Assembly: GCA_013339765.2 (NCBI GenBank)
Contig: CM023454.1
Coordinates: 63,927,878-63,991,877, forward strand
Source: Haemaphysalis longicornis
Lineage: Eukaryota > Arthropoda > Arachnida > Ixodida > Ixodidae
DNA length: 64,000 nucleotides
Direction: 5' to 3'
Shown: positions 43,340-54,479 of the stretch, in pieces
Numbering within the stretch: the stretch's first letter is position 1
Layout: the number at the start of each line of letters is the position of its first letter
Program-made: the position numbers and the translations under genes
Notes under the pieces: model-generated
What the model was told of the DNA's origin: nothing
Seen by the model: only the letters and a program-made list of their open reading frames with translations
Database searches by the model: none

Positions 43340-46130
43340 AAATCAATCTGCAAGTGCTGACGAAATATATCCGGTTTTTTGAGCAAACGATGGTATCAGG
43401 GCGATCATTCCACAAGCGGTTGGCACATGAAAAAGTTGATGAAATAAATGCTTTCGTTGTGCTCTATATGTGTGCGAATCTACATTGGTAGAATAATCTG
43501 CCTGATGCAAAATCTGGGAATATAGTGCGCAGTGGGCAATATCTGGTGCTATGAATGCTTCCTTATTTTAAGGTAGATTACGCAGTCGCCAGAAAAACGT
43601 CTCATGCAAGATGTTACGCGAGAACAAAAGTAATAAATAATAATAAAAAGTAAGGGGCCGAGAAAGCTGCCTTGAGGAAAACCCGAGTTGATGGGGCAAA
43701 GCGGTGAAGTATTACGAATAACTACCGCAACGTTCTCACTCATGGAAAGAAAGTTACGAAGCCAAAATAAGGTTAAAGAATCTAATCGCAGGGCGGGTAA
43801 TTTAGAGAAAACTTCAGTTGGCTGCACCATCAGATTCTTTGGAAAAATTCTTGAAGATACAATGAGTTTCTTAGTTACTGTTCATGTTATTGTGCGAGTC
43901 CGTGGAAACTTCAAATAGCTGTATGTCACAAGAAATGCATTTTCTTAACTGGTGCTCGTTAGCGAAAAAGAATATATTGGTCTCAAGATCACAGTAAATG
44001 TTAGAAGTTATGTGTTCTAGCATCTCACAGCATATCTACGTTAGCCAAATGTGAAGATAGGTTTCCATTGAGTTTTAATTACCCGATTTATGTAGTGAGA
44101 AGATTTCACATGCGAAGCATCTCATGCCCAGGGCTCTGCCCCTGCCTCCCTTTTTGTCGTTCTCGTTGTCCGCCGTCCGCACTGTACTGGTCATGCGCGT
44201 CTCTCCAGCCGCGTCAGCGTTTAAACTGACGTCAGCGCAGTCCACTATAAAAAAAATATTTAGGCGGCGCCTGGTTTTGATCCCATGACTCTCTAGCCAC
44301 AACGGGATGTACGTGGCGCTCTTCACACTGCACTAAAAACCGAAACGGGGGCATGACCCATGAACGCGCTTTATGTCCTTCACTCATTCAAAGCACGTCA
44401 AGAAGCTTCTTATACAATGAAGGCACGTGAACCTGACGTCAACGGAAACGGCGAACTGAAAACTAATGGCAACTTTACTCGACCCCATGGCTGCTTCGCA
44501 TACTACTCAGGGTTCCCCTAAGGGAAGATGGGGTCTTACTTCCGATTTTCCCTATGTTTAAGTGCCCTGGAAACAGGGTAGAAGATCATTACTGCGTGAG
44601 TATGTGATAGAAGATCATACTAGAAATTGATTCCATGTTTTTATAACTTTTGAGTTTGTTATGTACTCCTGAGGACGTACATAGTCTTTGGTTGTTTATT
44701 AAATCTTCAAAACCTTGGACAGTAATATAAAATGGTTGCATATATGGGCAATCAAGGTGATCGAAAAGGAGAACGTTGGAATAGTTTTCCTGAATAAAAA
44801 CTGAAGAAAAAACGTGTTAAAAGCACTAGTACAATTGATGTAGGAAATGGGTATGTGGTCTTCAATGTGTAAGGACTTTTTATCACCATTGTCTCTGAAG
44901 GAAATTTCCGGCCGAACCGTTCTGTGATTGGTTTGAAGGGTTAAAGGCCGGTCACATAAAAAGTATTTTTTTAGCCGCCGATAAAGCAAACACGTGTTGT
45001 TGTAGACATTATTATACTTCTGTCATGCGTGTGGGGTACCTACACGCCTGGCATTTCTGTATAACAGCTTCTTTTTGTTTATGTGATTGTGGAGACCGCT
45101 ATAAAACAATACATATGTTATATCATTTGAGATAGAAATGAGCAGTACGTGTTGCTTAACCAAATCAGCCATTGCTTCCCTGAAACGCGACCAGTTTTAA
45201 TCGATTGAATGAATCTCAAAAGAAGGCCTTAGTATTTATTACCAAATATATCTCCTTGAAAGTTATTCATAGTTGGCTCTATTTATTCGTAAATTTTCTT
45301 GACATGGAAACCAGTGATTGTTAAGGGTACGTTGAGGTTAACTCGGAGCATGTTATGATCGATAAATCTATCGATGTTTGATAGAGAGTGAATCGTTTCT
45401 GTTGTAGATGTGAATAGTAAATTCCTTATACCAGAACCCCTGGTAACTTTATGAACGACTTGAAGCAGAATCAAATCCAGGGTTTTATTGATTAGTTGTT
45501 CGGAAGCATGAAAAGAACGTGTCAGCACAATCGATATATGGGAAGTTGAGGTTTCCAAGCAGGTCTATTTTCTCATAAGGGCACAACTGGGTCGCTTTTC
45601 TCGCACTGGCACGCAGGTCTGCCATAAAGGAATAAGGGATATGCGGGGGGCGGTAACAAACACCTAACAAAATGTTTGCAGAAGGAGTTGAACAAGCAAT
45701 CAAAAAAAATTTTGCGATCAGTGTGCCATGTTATGACGTCTGATAGAAGAGGTTTCTTGATTGCCAGGAGAATGCCGCCGCCTCCTCTTTTCGTCCTGTC
45801 ATTCCTATATATTTCCTACTCGTCATTTCTGAGGAGAATTTCGTTGTCCACTATGCCAGGCTGCAACACGTTTTCTTTAGAGCAAAAACATCAACACCGC
45901 TGTCGTCGAAAAGGAACAAACTTACAGGAGCTTGTGTAGTACATTCTGTATGTTGGTAAAAGCCAGTGATAGTGACAGACCTCTGCGGATTGACGTAGAC
46001 AGCATAAGAACTTGTACTCGCGCAACACTATTTAGATATCTGTGAAGCAATAAGACGGTTTCCGTTCTAGATTCGTAGAAGCGGGTTGTCTTGTCAATGT
46101 GAAGCTTGATCTCCGCAATGTTGAAGGGTT
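43340..46130 (-). pseudogene. Jockey-like LINE ORF2: endonuclease and reverse transcriptase
   Basis: The endonuclease starts with SLSLAFTNIQNVLHKLL (about 45935-46000), then LLGVCYRPPHIPYSF (about 45625-45670) and LLGNLNFPYIDC (about 45540-45575; usual GDFN reads GNLN), ending with a DHNMLRVNLNVPL block (about 45320-45360). The RT has SGLHNHINKKKLLYRNARR-type linker (about 45040-45100), PYMQPFYITVQGFEDLI (about 44700-44750), a YRPISLT-like block (about 44030-44060), NEHQLRKCISCDIQLFE (about 43935-43985), FPQGSFLGPLLF (about 43655-43690) and motif C at 43584-43595. There the FADD box reads FSGD, so the first catalytic Asp is lost. Many frameshifts and the inserted repeat. Dead. Confidence 0.72.
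44098..44556 (+). repeat. Interspersed repeat inserted in LINE, foldback-family copy 2
   Basis: Starts near TTTCACATGCGAAGCATCTCATG and ends GGTTCCCCTAAGGGAAGATGGGG. These match the two ends of the copies at 31561-31928 and 56867-57592. The Jockey-like RT continues on both sides (GKIGS on the right, HKSGN on the left), so the interval is an insertion. Interior has CCGCCGTCCGCAC and GACGTCAGCGCAG stretches and no protein-coding content. The exact end and the target-site duplication remain uncertain by a few bases. Confidence 0.55.
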
Positions 46131-46139
46131 TATTTCTTC

Positions 46140-46700
46140 CCTTGCAAACGCTCTCAATTTTGTTCTTGCACATGGGTTACAAACAAGAAGTCGTCACTGA
46201 AGGAGACATTTTTGTATTTCAGTTTATTCGCGGAGCCAAAGACAATATTCTTCCCTTTAACAAAGTAAATCTCGGTAGTATTGGAGGGGTCTTATCCTCC
46301 ATGAACTTGCCCAGTCTATGTACGCGCTGGAACTGGGCAATGCTAGTCGGAATTTTTAATTTTTGGGTCAAGAACGCGAATATTTTTTGTTCGGATGGCA
46401 CTCAATCGTTCTTTTCATCGCCTTCTATTCCGAAATCCCGACATTTCACCTACGCATCGTTTTCTCAGCATCGTCACACCTTGTTGCTATTGTCTTAAGC
46501 TCCATTGCAATGCTGTATAAGGCATTATCATTGGTAGATGTGGCATCGCTAGAAGCATTTGTTTGAAGGGTTGCAAAATGTGCTGTAAGAGTTTTTTTTT
46601 GTTCTTTGTAATTTTCTGGTTATCTGTTGCTATTCTCAGACTAGTTATACAGCCGCAAGTCCGATTACCGTTTACGTATTGCTGTTCACGTGGTATCAAA
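46140..46700 (-). pseudogene. LINE ORF1 remnant
   Basis: Minus strand KIFAFLTQKLKIPTSIAQFQ then RVHRLGKF (about 46310-46400), followed by ILPRFTLLKGRILSLAPR (about 46219-46280), matches the F..EKLGI....RVHRIG+...P..VKF.S.K..ILS segment of LINE ORF1 RNA-binding proteins. The remainder is unreadable. Same orientation and order as the ORF2 remnant downstream. Confidence 0.55.
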
Positions 46701-46725
46701 GGCATCGCCTTCACTTTCGCTCTGA

Positions 46726-46783
46726 GGACCCGGGTTGGATTCCATATCACCCTAGGACCCGGGTTGGATTCCATATCACCCTA
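46726..46783. repeat. Tandem duplication, two 29-bp units
   Basis: GGACCCGGGTTGGATTCCAT... at 46726-46754 repeated identically at 46755-46783. Confidence 0.9.
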
Positions 46784-46939
46784 GAGCATCAGTTGCATGT
46801 TTGGCAGAGCGGTTGAAACACATAATGATAAGCTAAACACAAGCTTTTCACTTCAAAAAAATCTCGTGGGCTCGACTCCGCTCGTAAACAGTGATTGCTG
46901 CTCTTTGCACAAGAGGCATATTTGAGGTAACCAACCTGA

Positions 46940-47236
46940 AGCAACAGCCTGCGTGAGCAATCCATCTTTGCAGCGGTGTCGTACCGAAAGTGGGTGACCG
47001 ACGATCCCTTCTTATATTCTGCCACTCTCGCGAGGAAAGTGGCAGTGGCGAATCCAGGTTGCAAGACGTAGGAAGCAATCACTATCGTCGTTCGCAAAGG
47101 AGCTGGTCAGTATTCCTATTCGGAAGTGGGTTTCCGGATGCAATGGGCCCTACTTCATGAAGCCAAGAAGAAGCCATCCAGAGCAGGAAAGGCTGAAACA
47201 ACAGCCTGCGTGAGCATGCCATTGTCGCAGAGGTGA
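46940..47236. repeat. Diverged direct repeat of about 45 bp
   Basis: AACAGCCTGCGTGAGCA with flanking similarity (GCAGCGGTG / GCAGAGGTG) occurs at about 46942-46985 and about 47192-47236, roughly 250 bases apart. Function unknown; perhaps an older tandem array. Confidence 0.55.
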
Positions 47237-47289
47237 CGTGCCTCAACAGCATATCATCGTAAAAGCGCAATGTCATCACCAGTTGAGGT

Positions 47290-49680
47290 TTAAAACGTGT
47301 TTCTGAACTGAATTAGTTTTATCGCCGGCGTCATGTACTTACTATGTAACAGGCCATAAAGAGCACCCAAGCAACAGTATCACCCTTGTCAAATCCAGCT
47401 TACCAAAAGCAGCTTGTACGAAAAAGAAGTTTGACATTGAAGACAATTAGCTGGTATAAACCTGCTTACATTGGCTTCTCTATACCTCTCGTCCTTCTTC
47501 TAATTACACGTTTTAATAATTGTCCTATAAAGATGGAAACTCTTTCTCTTGCTTTTTACTCAAACCTTGTCTACAACCCAGGTTCATCTTCTCCAATTAA
47601 CTCATTTATTCCCCTTCTAAACAGTTGGCAAAACAAAAAATAATAATATTACAATTCAATACAACTGCCGCACAAGCAGAGACATGGAAGGCGTACGCCA
47701 CTGCAAAATAAACTTAAGAGGAAGTTGGGAACTAGGCCACGCGCATTTAAAAAAAAAATTCTTGTTTTCGCTGAAAAAAAATTTACATTCAAGAGTACCA
47801 GGGTGTTGATTTATTCGAAAATTCACGTTTCATCACACTGCATTCCGATGACTGGGCAGCCGCTTTTAAAGCAGATTGGATCGGTGGAAAATGCATCACA
47901 ATTCAGCATTCGGTTATCTCGCGCTGCACATCACAATAGGCAAACATCAATAACAAGCACATTGTATGCACATGTCTCTTAATGAAAAAGGCCTGCAGAC
48001 CGGAAATAGAGTCAAGTACACCTCGACTAGACGTCTAGCCATGTATTCCAGAATGCCTACTATTATTTCAATAGCTACGTTTTGGCCAAGAAATTATCTG
48101 AGCCATGTTGATGCAGGAGAATTCTTTTTAGTATGCAGGGCATTTATGATGAGTCTTGAATAAACCCTTTTAGGCCTAATTTTTTTTCTATCAAAAAATG
48201 TTTTGTGTGTGTTTTTGTCATTTTTGGGATCCTATAGGGTTCCAAACAAAAAAAAAATTGGCCGCGTATCTGCTCCTTTTGTAGGAAATGTCTACAAAAG
48301 ACGATAGTCTTTATGGACCTTTCCGAAGTAAATGCCTTCTTGCACTTTCCCACTTGCCCCTCATGTTGTTTCTTTTGCGTCCCGCTCCCATGAATGTAAA
48401 AACGTCAATGGTTTGCCTAAATTATTTTAAATTTACCGTGTTCTACTGCTCCAGGCCCGATGACTCGATGCGAACGCTGTCAAACGGCGGAAACGCGCGT
48501 GAATCGCGTCGCCTTACTTGAGCGTTCCCATACTCCACATGCGCTCAAAGCAGAACGTAGAACCTATATAGTCGAACCTTTCGTAACTGCTGCCGGTTGA
48601 TTTCTTAAAATGACGCAAGAAGCTATAGTGGCGCGGCGAATGCAGGCGACGGCGGAGTGGATTTTTCTCTGCAGTTGATGAAGTATTTTATTTCGCAAAA
48701 ATCAAGCATGGACGTTTTTTATAAAGGAACACTGCAAATATCACTTCTGTATTCATTTGTTGTCTTATATTTGCGTGATGTTTTGTTCTTCTTCAACAAT
48801 GTTAAAAAGAATGAACATTACTCCGGACTTATACGCGTAGTCTTACCTGTGATTATATAAGACTATTCCGCAGGCCTTGTATTACTTTGTCGGGGTGACT
48901 GAATGGAGGTACAGAGAGACAGACAGACAGACACACACGTCGACAGAACAAAATTTCTGGGTTTCAGTACAAAATTTCTGGGTTTCAATGGTCAATAGAG
49001 TTTAGAGGGTCAGATAAGTGAAAATGTCTGTACACACCTACAGCAGAAAAATGGGTGCGCCACGGAACATACGCTGCTTTATTTCTGTACGGCTTCTTTA
49101 TACGTTGACAGAACTAGTAGGAAAACCAAGCGCAATGTTTGTACTGCTTGGATTCGTTCAAGGTTTTAAAACTGCATGAGCAGCACCACCGAATGTTGAG
49201 GCTTGCGAGCCGTCGGTACACACAAGCACCACTAAGTGTGACGTGGCACGACATTGATGTTGTATGTTGAAACGTTGTGAGAGTATGCCAGTTTTTCGCG
49301 CTAGATAAATGGACTTTAAGTCGAAGGAACGGTCAATTTCCCTTGAGTAAAATGGTTATGGAAAAGTACTAATTTCTAGGAGGTGAAACTGTGGAGTTCG
49401 AATATTTTACTATGTGCGTTCGTTCTTACATGACCGGACTGCCACGACAGGAATTTGCGAAATAAGCAAAGACACACCAACCATCGAATGAAGGCATACC
49501 ACGCACACCACCGGGCTCGCTGATATCACTAATGGTCCACAACGTAGCAGTACACAAGCATCCATAAACCCCAAATCAAAATCATAGGCGCCTTGTCTGT
49601 GTCTAAGTGTTTCTTCTGGTCCCGTCGCTTAGCGCCTCAAACTTATTCAGAATGTTCAACCAACTAGCCCTGATCAAGCT
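47290..49680. other. AT-rich spacer
   Basis: No gene recognised. It contains a GACA/CA microsatellite (48911-48939) and a 19-bp duplication ACAAAATTTCTGGGTTTCA (48949-48987). Short ORFs only (up to 85 codons at 47386-47643, 47725-47982), without motifs. Confidence 0.4.
48911..48939. repeat. GACA/CA microsatellite
   Basis: ACAGAGAGACAGACAGACAG followed by ACACACAC. Short simple repeat. Confidence 0.85.
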
Positions 49681-49689
49681 TTTGTTACC

Positions 49690-50870
49690 CAAATGTCCGA
49701 CAAGCAATATACGCCGATGATGCAATTATATGGACACCCACTGGGTCGGACGGAAAAAACGAGGAATATATACAAACAGCTGCAGCGGCCACGCAAAAGC
49801 ATACGAGCTAGTGGGGATAGCAATGCTTGACGGAAACATCAGTTGCATCCAATCCAAAAAATAACCATGGACAAAACATACGTGCAACTCACTCCAATGA
49901 CAATCAAACTAGACGGGAGTCCTACCCCTAATGTACACACACTGAAAAATGCTGGGGCTGAAACTCGAGGAGGACAGTGGCTGCGCAACAGCCCAAAATA
50001 ATTTTTTGCAATAAATATGGCGAACTCTACAAATGAATAACCCAGTAATGAACAAAAAGAACGCGATAAAAGACGGGGACACTCTAAAAATTGTCAACTC
50101 TCTCATATATTTCGAGTAGCTTACGCACCCCATTGTTATGTTTAACAGCCACTAACACTAAAACACTGAATGCCGGACATAGAAAGGCAATTATACGGCG
50201 TTAGAAGTACCAAAATTAACGTCGACACAGAAATTAGAGGAACTTGAAACCCGCAATGCAGTTAAAGAAGTACTCGAGGCATAAACAAGCTCCCAGTTTG
50301 AACTGTTAAAAGCAGACATATGGGCAGGGAAACTCTAAAGAGACTGGGCTACCGAATGCTTGACTTCATGAACACAACCACTTAAGAGATTCCTGATTTA
50401 AAAACATGGACCTTAAAGTAGCAGCCGTATCTAGAAACATGAACACTACTCTCCACCACTGTAGAAGGTTACACAGACGCCGTAGTATAGAAAGAATACA
50501 CGGTAATTCACCGTACACGTGGTATAAGATGCTGCCATTATGAATACATGTGACATACGCGCTATCTGTGCGCACAATCCAATGCAGCAACGTACCATAA
50601 CTGCTAGTCAGCGGACATCATCATCTCTTGAAGCAGAAGAAATGGCAATCGCTCTAGCTATCATTTCAGGCAACCCAAATGCACGAATTCCCATTGTTTA
50701 TGACTCGCAAAACCCCTGCAGGCAATGGGCAACAGGGCGCATCGGCAAAACAACGATGTCGCGTCTAGGCATTGAAGTCATACGGGAAGAACTGGCACAG
50801 CGAAAGCTGGTCACCGCCATTTACAAAGAAGAGCTGATTCAGCCACTGGAATCCGACATTCGAAATCAGC
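49690..50870 (+). pseudogene. I-like LINE remnant: RT motif C to RNase H
   Basis: Plus strand. YADDAIIWTPTGSD begins with motif C at 49710-49721. The thumb is scattered over frames (TIKLDGSPTPNVHTLK about 49900-49945). RNase H appears as EGYTDAVV (about 50465-50490, usual VYTDAA), then in an intact 129-codon frame 50540-50929 as SSSLEAEEMAIALAI (catalytic Glu, about 50620-50660) and PIVYDSQNPCRQW (catalytic Asp, about 50690-50725). The frame ends by running into an unrelated gag at about 50880, so the His-Asp end of RNase H is missing. Many stops between 49760 and 50530. Inactive. Confidence 0.65.
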
Positions 50871-50879
50871 GTGAGTCCA

Positions 50880-52140
50880 GTCCCCCGGTGGCAGGGAATC
50901 CTCCGCCTCGTCCGCCGCAGCGTGTTTGACACTAGACCCAGCACGCTACAGAGTCTTGCCTTGCTGTCTCGCAGCTATCTCCCCCTGCAAAGATCATGCC
51001 TACCCTGCCCGACCAGCATCATTGCATCCCGACATTTGACGGTTCTCAAGCCAAAGCGTCAACGTATGGCTTGACGACGTGCACCCAGTGCACCAGCTTG
51101 CTTTGTGGGATGATGCCACCACGCGCCTGATCGCTGATAGCAAGCTGAAAGGTATGACGCATAACTGGCATCTCCCGTTCGGAAACGAATACGCCACTTG
51201 GGCAACCTAGACTGCAGCCCTAAAGGACACACGTTTCCACTGATCTGACCCTCATTGAGTCGCAAAATGGAGTTAGGAAGGTGTCCAAGGCCCCAGGCGA
51301 AACCCTGCAACTGCACGAGTTTGCCGAGTTGAGGATAATTGATCATTGCCCCCTGAAGCTCTCTGATGCTCAAAAGATCGACTACCTGTTCCAGGGTTCG
51401 TGCGAACAGCACATCAACGCCGCCATAGCAGCCAATCTGCCACCCACGGTAGCTGATTTCATCGCCAGCTGTTATGGCCACGACAAGAGCGCGCAAAACC
51501 TCCATGCGAAGCAAGCCCGCAACCATTCCCTAGCTGCGTGAAGCCACCGGCGAGTACATTTTATGTGTCTAAACCTGTTGAGCGCCAGCAGCCTCACCCG
51601 GAACAATCGCCACCACAGCCTCCTCGAGGTTCACCCAGAGCGCGCATTTCTCAGCTGCCCTCGGAAGCCTCATCCACAGCTATCTTGGCCAAGAATTGTG
51701 CCGCTGCTTTTCAACGCGGCTAGGACCTGTCGTAAGCCGTTTGCTACCAGTGTGATGCCTAGGGGAACTTTGCATCCAAATCCCTTCTCGTACAACCCGC
51801 TTACCTTTGTCAGTATCATGAGCGCTTCCAACCATGCCCAACACAAAGCTGCCTCCAGAATTGCAGATAGGAGGCATTACGCTTGAAGAATGGCACCAGA
51901 AATGCCCTTTTCAACGCAACTGCCAGCGGAGTCGGTGCACGGGTAGCGTTTCCCGAGTCGGGATCTAAAGTGACAATAATGTCTAAAGCCCGTTCGCCAA
52001 CCAGCATGGGTGCCTCATGAAGTGAGCCTCTTCTTGCTTTAGATGGAGAAGGCACAGTGCTTCCGATTGGCTCTGCTTATCTAAACATATCCTTGGGCAC
52101 ATTCAAAGAAGTTGTTGAAGCTGCTGTTTTGTAAGATAAT
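50880..52140 (+). pseudogene. Gypsy-type gag and protease remnant
   Basis: A gag-like start is the ATG at 50996 (MPTLPDQHHCIPTFDGSQA), after which a frame change gives VNVWLDDVHPVHQLALWDD and ADSKLKGMTHNWHLPFG (about 51055-51190). The frame 51281-51541 is open (LRIIDHCPLKLSDAQKIDYL, INAAIAANLPPTVADFIASC), followed by a Pro-rich stretch and a knuckle CYQCDA.GNFASKS (about 51737-51780). In the knuckle the His and last Cys of CX2CX4HX4C are changed to Asn and Ser. At about 51955-51990 ESGSKVTIMSKA looks like the flap of an aspartic protease with the catalytic Asp changed to Glu. No RT or LTR follows. Broken by several frameshifts. Confidence 0.6.
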
Positions 52141-54060
52141 ATGCTCCCCTCATTCTTGGTGAGGACTCGTTCACGGCACCCCAAGCCCACCTCATCTTCA
52201 ATCCACCGAAACCAGCGCAATTCGAACATACAGCCACGAATGTCACCATTGCCGTAAACCAGAATTGCAAATACTGTGATCCAAGATAGGTGATACCTTT
52301 TTTTTTAAGCCAGCCAAAAACTGCCTGCAATATTGCCATTTTCTGTCAAGTATTAGCCACAAAAAATCGAAGCCAGAAGTGTTCAAGACCATTTCTTCCA
52401 AACCCTTCAAAAACTTAACGCAAATCTAGCATGGCCAGAATCCCTTCAATGGTGCGAAAAAGTTCAAACTGTCGGTGAACCACCCGCCAACTACTTCCAA
52501 TACCGCCAACGTCATAAAGGAAGTTCAAGATACTCCAAAACTTGAAAATGGCCTCAAAATGTGCCAAATACTTCTGAACCAACCACCCACTAATTCTAAG
52601 CCCATCAACAGCGCCAAATAGCAACATCCTGTGCCGGTTATGCTTGTGAATACCACGGAAGGGGCAAAATGCAGCAAAAGCGCAACATTGGTTGAGCAGC
52701 ATACGGGAAGCATGATTTTTCGGTTCCTTGTGCTATTGAACATGGAGAATATGCAAGCACCTTCACTGTCACTTGAAATTACACTGGGCGCAGTAATGAG
52801 ATCGTCTAGGACTGTTTGCTTATTTGTTGTTTGCCATAATATTCTCATTGAACACAACATAAAAAACCTGCCGGAAAGTTGAAGTCCCAGTTAGTGAGAA
52901 ATTAAGTTTTAAAACGTCAAAGAGTAATGACCGCACGTGATTCGATAAGAGGTAAGATGCTAACCTACCTTTTTCTAAAATTTCATCTTTGTAATGTTAC
53001 CTGCTACTGTAGCAGGTGCTTTCTTTAGCAACGTAACAGTGAAATTGTATTAACGGCTATAGGGTAGCTTTCAAAGACATAAATATAAGGGCAATATGTG
53101 AGTGCGCTGGTGTGTCTATATCAAAGCTGCAGTGAAAGGCTCTATAATTGGTTACCAGTGACGATCAGCCATAGCTCACGTGGTGTATCACTCTGCTGAA
53201 GCGACCGATCCGGATGTCAAGCTGCGCTTTTTTTGAAAGGCAATTCGCTCATGCACGGCAGTGTCTGCTTTTTGAAATGTAGTGGCCCGGCAAGCACGTT
53301 ATCATACCGCCAATTTTGTGGTGAATAGATCGTGCAAGTACAGTTTAGTGTCTGGGTGAGTGCGTGCTAATACGACCTGTTGGTGAGTGAACATCATTGG
53401 TAAACAAACATGTTGGCAAACAAACACTGGACACATAAGCCGGAGTAAATCGTTGTTCATCGTTGTACGACAGCCTCTTGGTCAACGAACATCAATGTAT
53501 TGGGCCTTGCCGTTGTGTAGGTCTTCAACTTCACGCAATATAAAAGAAGTTTCCTTGCAACGTTCCACGTTAACAGTCGACCAGGGCTCACAGCTTCCAG
53601 TAATTGCCTGCGTTGCACACCAGCTTCGAACATAGCACCGTTTTTATAATTTTTTTTGTGTGGGGGGGGACGCTTTCTACAGGTATTAATATAGAGTACC
53701 CGGTTGAATTTTTAACTACGGTATTTGTGGTCAACGACATCTCATTTTTGCTTGTTATAACATTTTCGTGGCACTAACTACAGGCCGAAATAGAAAGTAA
53801 CTACGTGGATTTTTTTAAACGGCAGTATTTGTGGACAGCTACGTGTCATTTTCGCCTTGTTTTGTTTTGTTTTTCTTTCAAGGTGTCAATGGAAACTTCG
53901 GGAAAAACGGGTACAAGGAACGTGCCTGGAGCAAGGTACATCGCAATCAGCAACAACTTCAGGCGAATAATGGGCTCCAGTTTTGGGACCCTGCATAGCC
54001 GTAAAGACCGCCAATGAGCAAGGCATCTTGGAATGCGCTTCTTGAAATGAACATAATAAA
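52141..54060. other. Spacer, no recognised gene
   Basis: Might include further remnants of the LTR element to about 52860 (an open 83-codon frame at 52631-52882), but no motif is recognisable. 52900-54060 is AT-rich with short ORFs only. Confidence 0.35.
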
Positions 54061-54219
54061 AATGAAGCTTGTGTGTATTAAAATACTGTTGCATATGAAC
54101 GGGCCAGTGTTGCCAACATAGGTATGTCGTGTGCAAAAAAAATGAAGCTTGTGTGTATTAAAAATACTGTTGCATATGAACGGGCCAGTGTTGCCAACAT
54201 AGGTATGTCGTGTACAAAG
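54061..54219. repeat. Tandem duplication, two 80-bp units
   Basis: 54061-54140 and 54141-54219 are nearly identical (AATGAAGCTTGTGTGTATTA... CATAGGTATGTCGTGT); they differ by one A in an A-run and by GCAAAA/ACAAAG at the ends. A recent local duplication. Confidence 0.95.
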
Positions 54220-54479
54220 TTATGAAGAGGCAATAAAAGGGAATGTTGTAAATTTCGGAAATACGCTACTGTAGCGCCAGCACCAGGAGTGGTGTAATCC
54301 AGCGGTAGCGAAAGCCCAGAGCAGCGCATGCAATAATAGCACCAGCGCACGCGAAAAACAGTGCCCACGCACGCGTTTTACAGAGCCCAGCGCCCCTGGA
54401 AAGTGCGCACACTGGTCACGAAATCAGGTGCGCGCTGCTGCTGCCTTACACCGCGCTGCTCTTTGCGAAAGGGTTTCGA

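Larger units (their letters stand above)
43070..46700 (-). mobile_element. Decayed Jockey-like LINE with a nested repeat
   Basis: Minus strand from ORF1 (about 46600-46140) through endonuclease (46100-45250), RT fingers (45250-44560), an inserted repeat (44098-44556), RT palm (44095-43540), and a 3' part ending in an A-run (T11 at 43070-43080 on the plus strand). The sequence on either side of the repeat continues the same RT, so this is one copy. The 5' end was not determined; no target-site duplication found. Confidence 0.75.
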
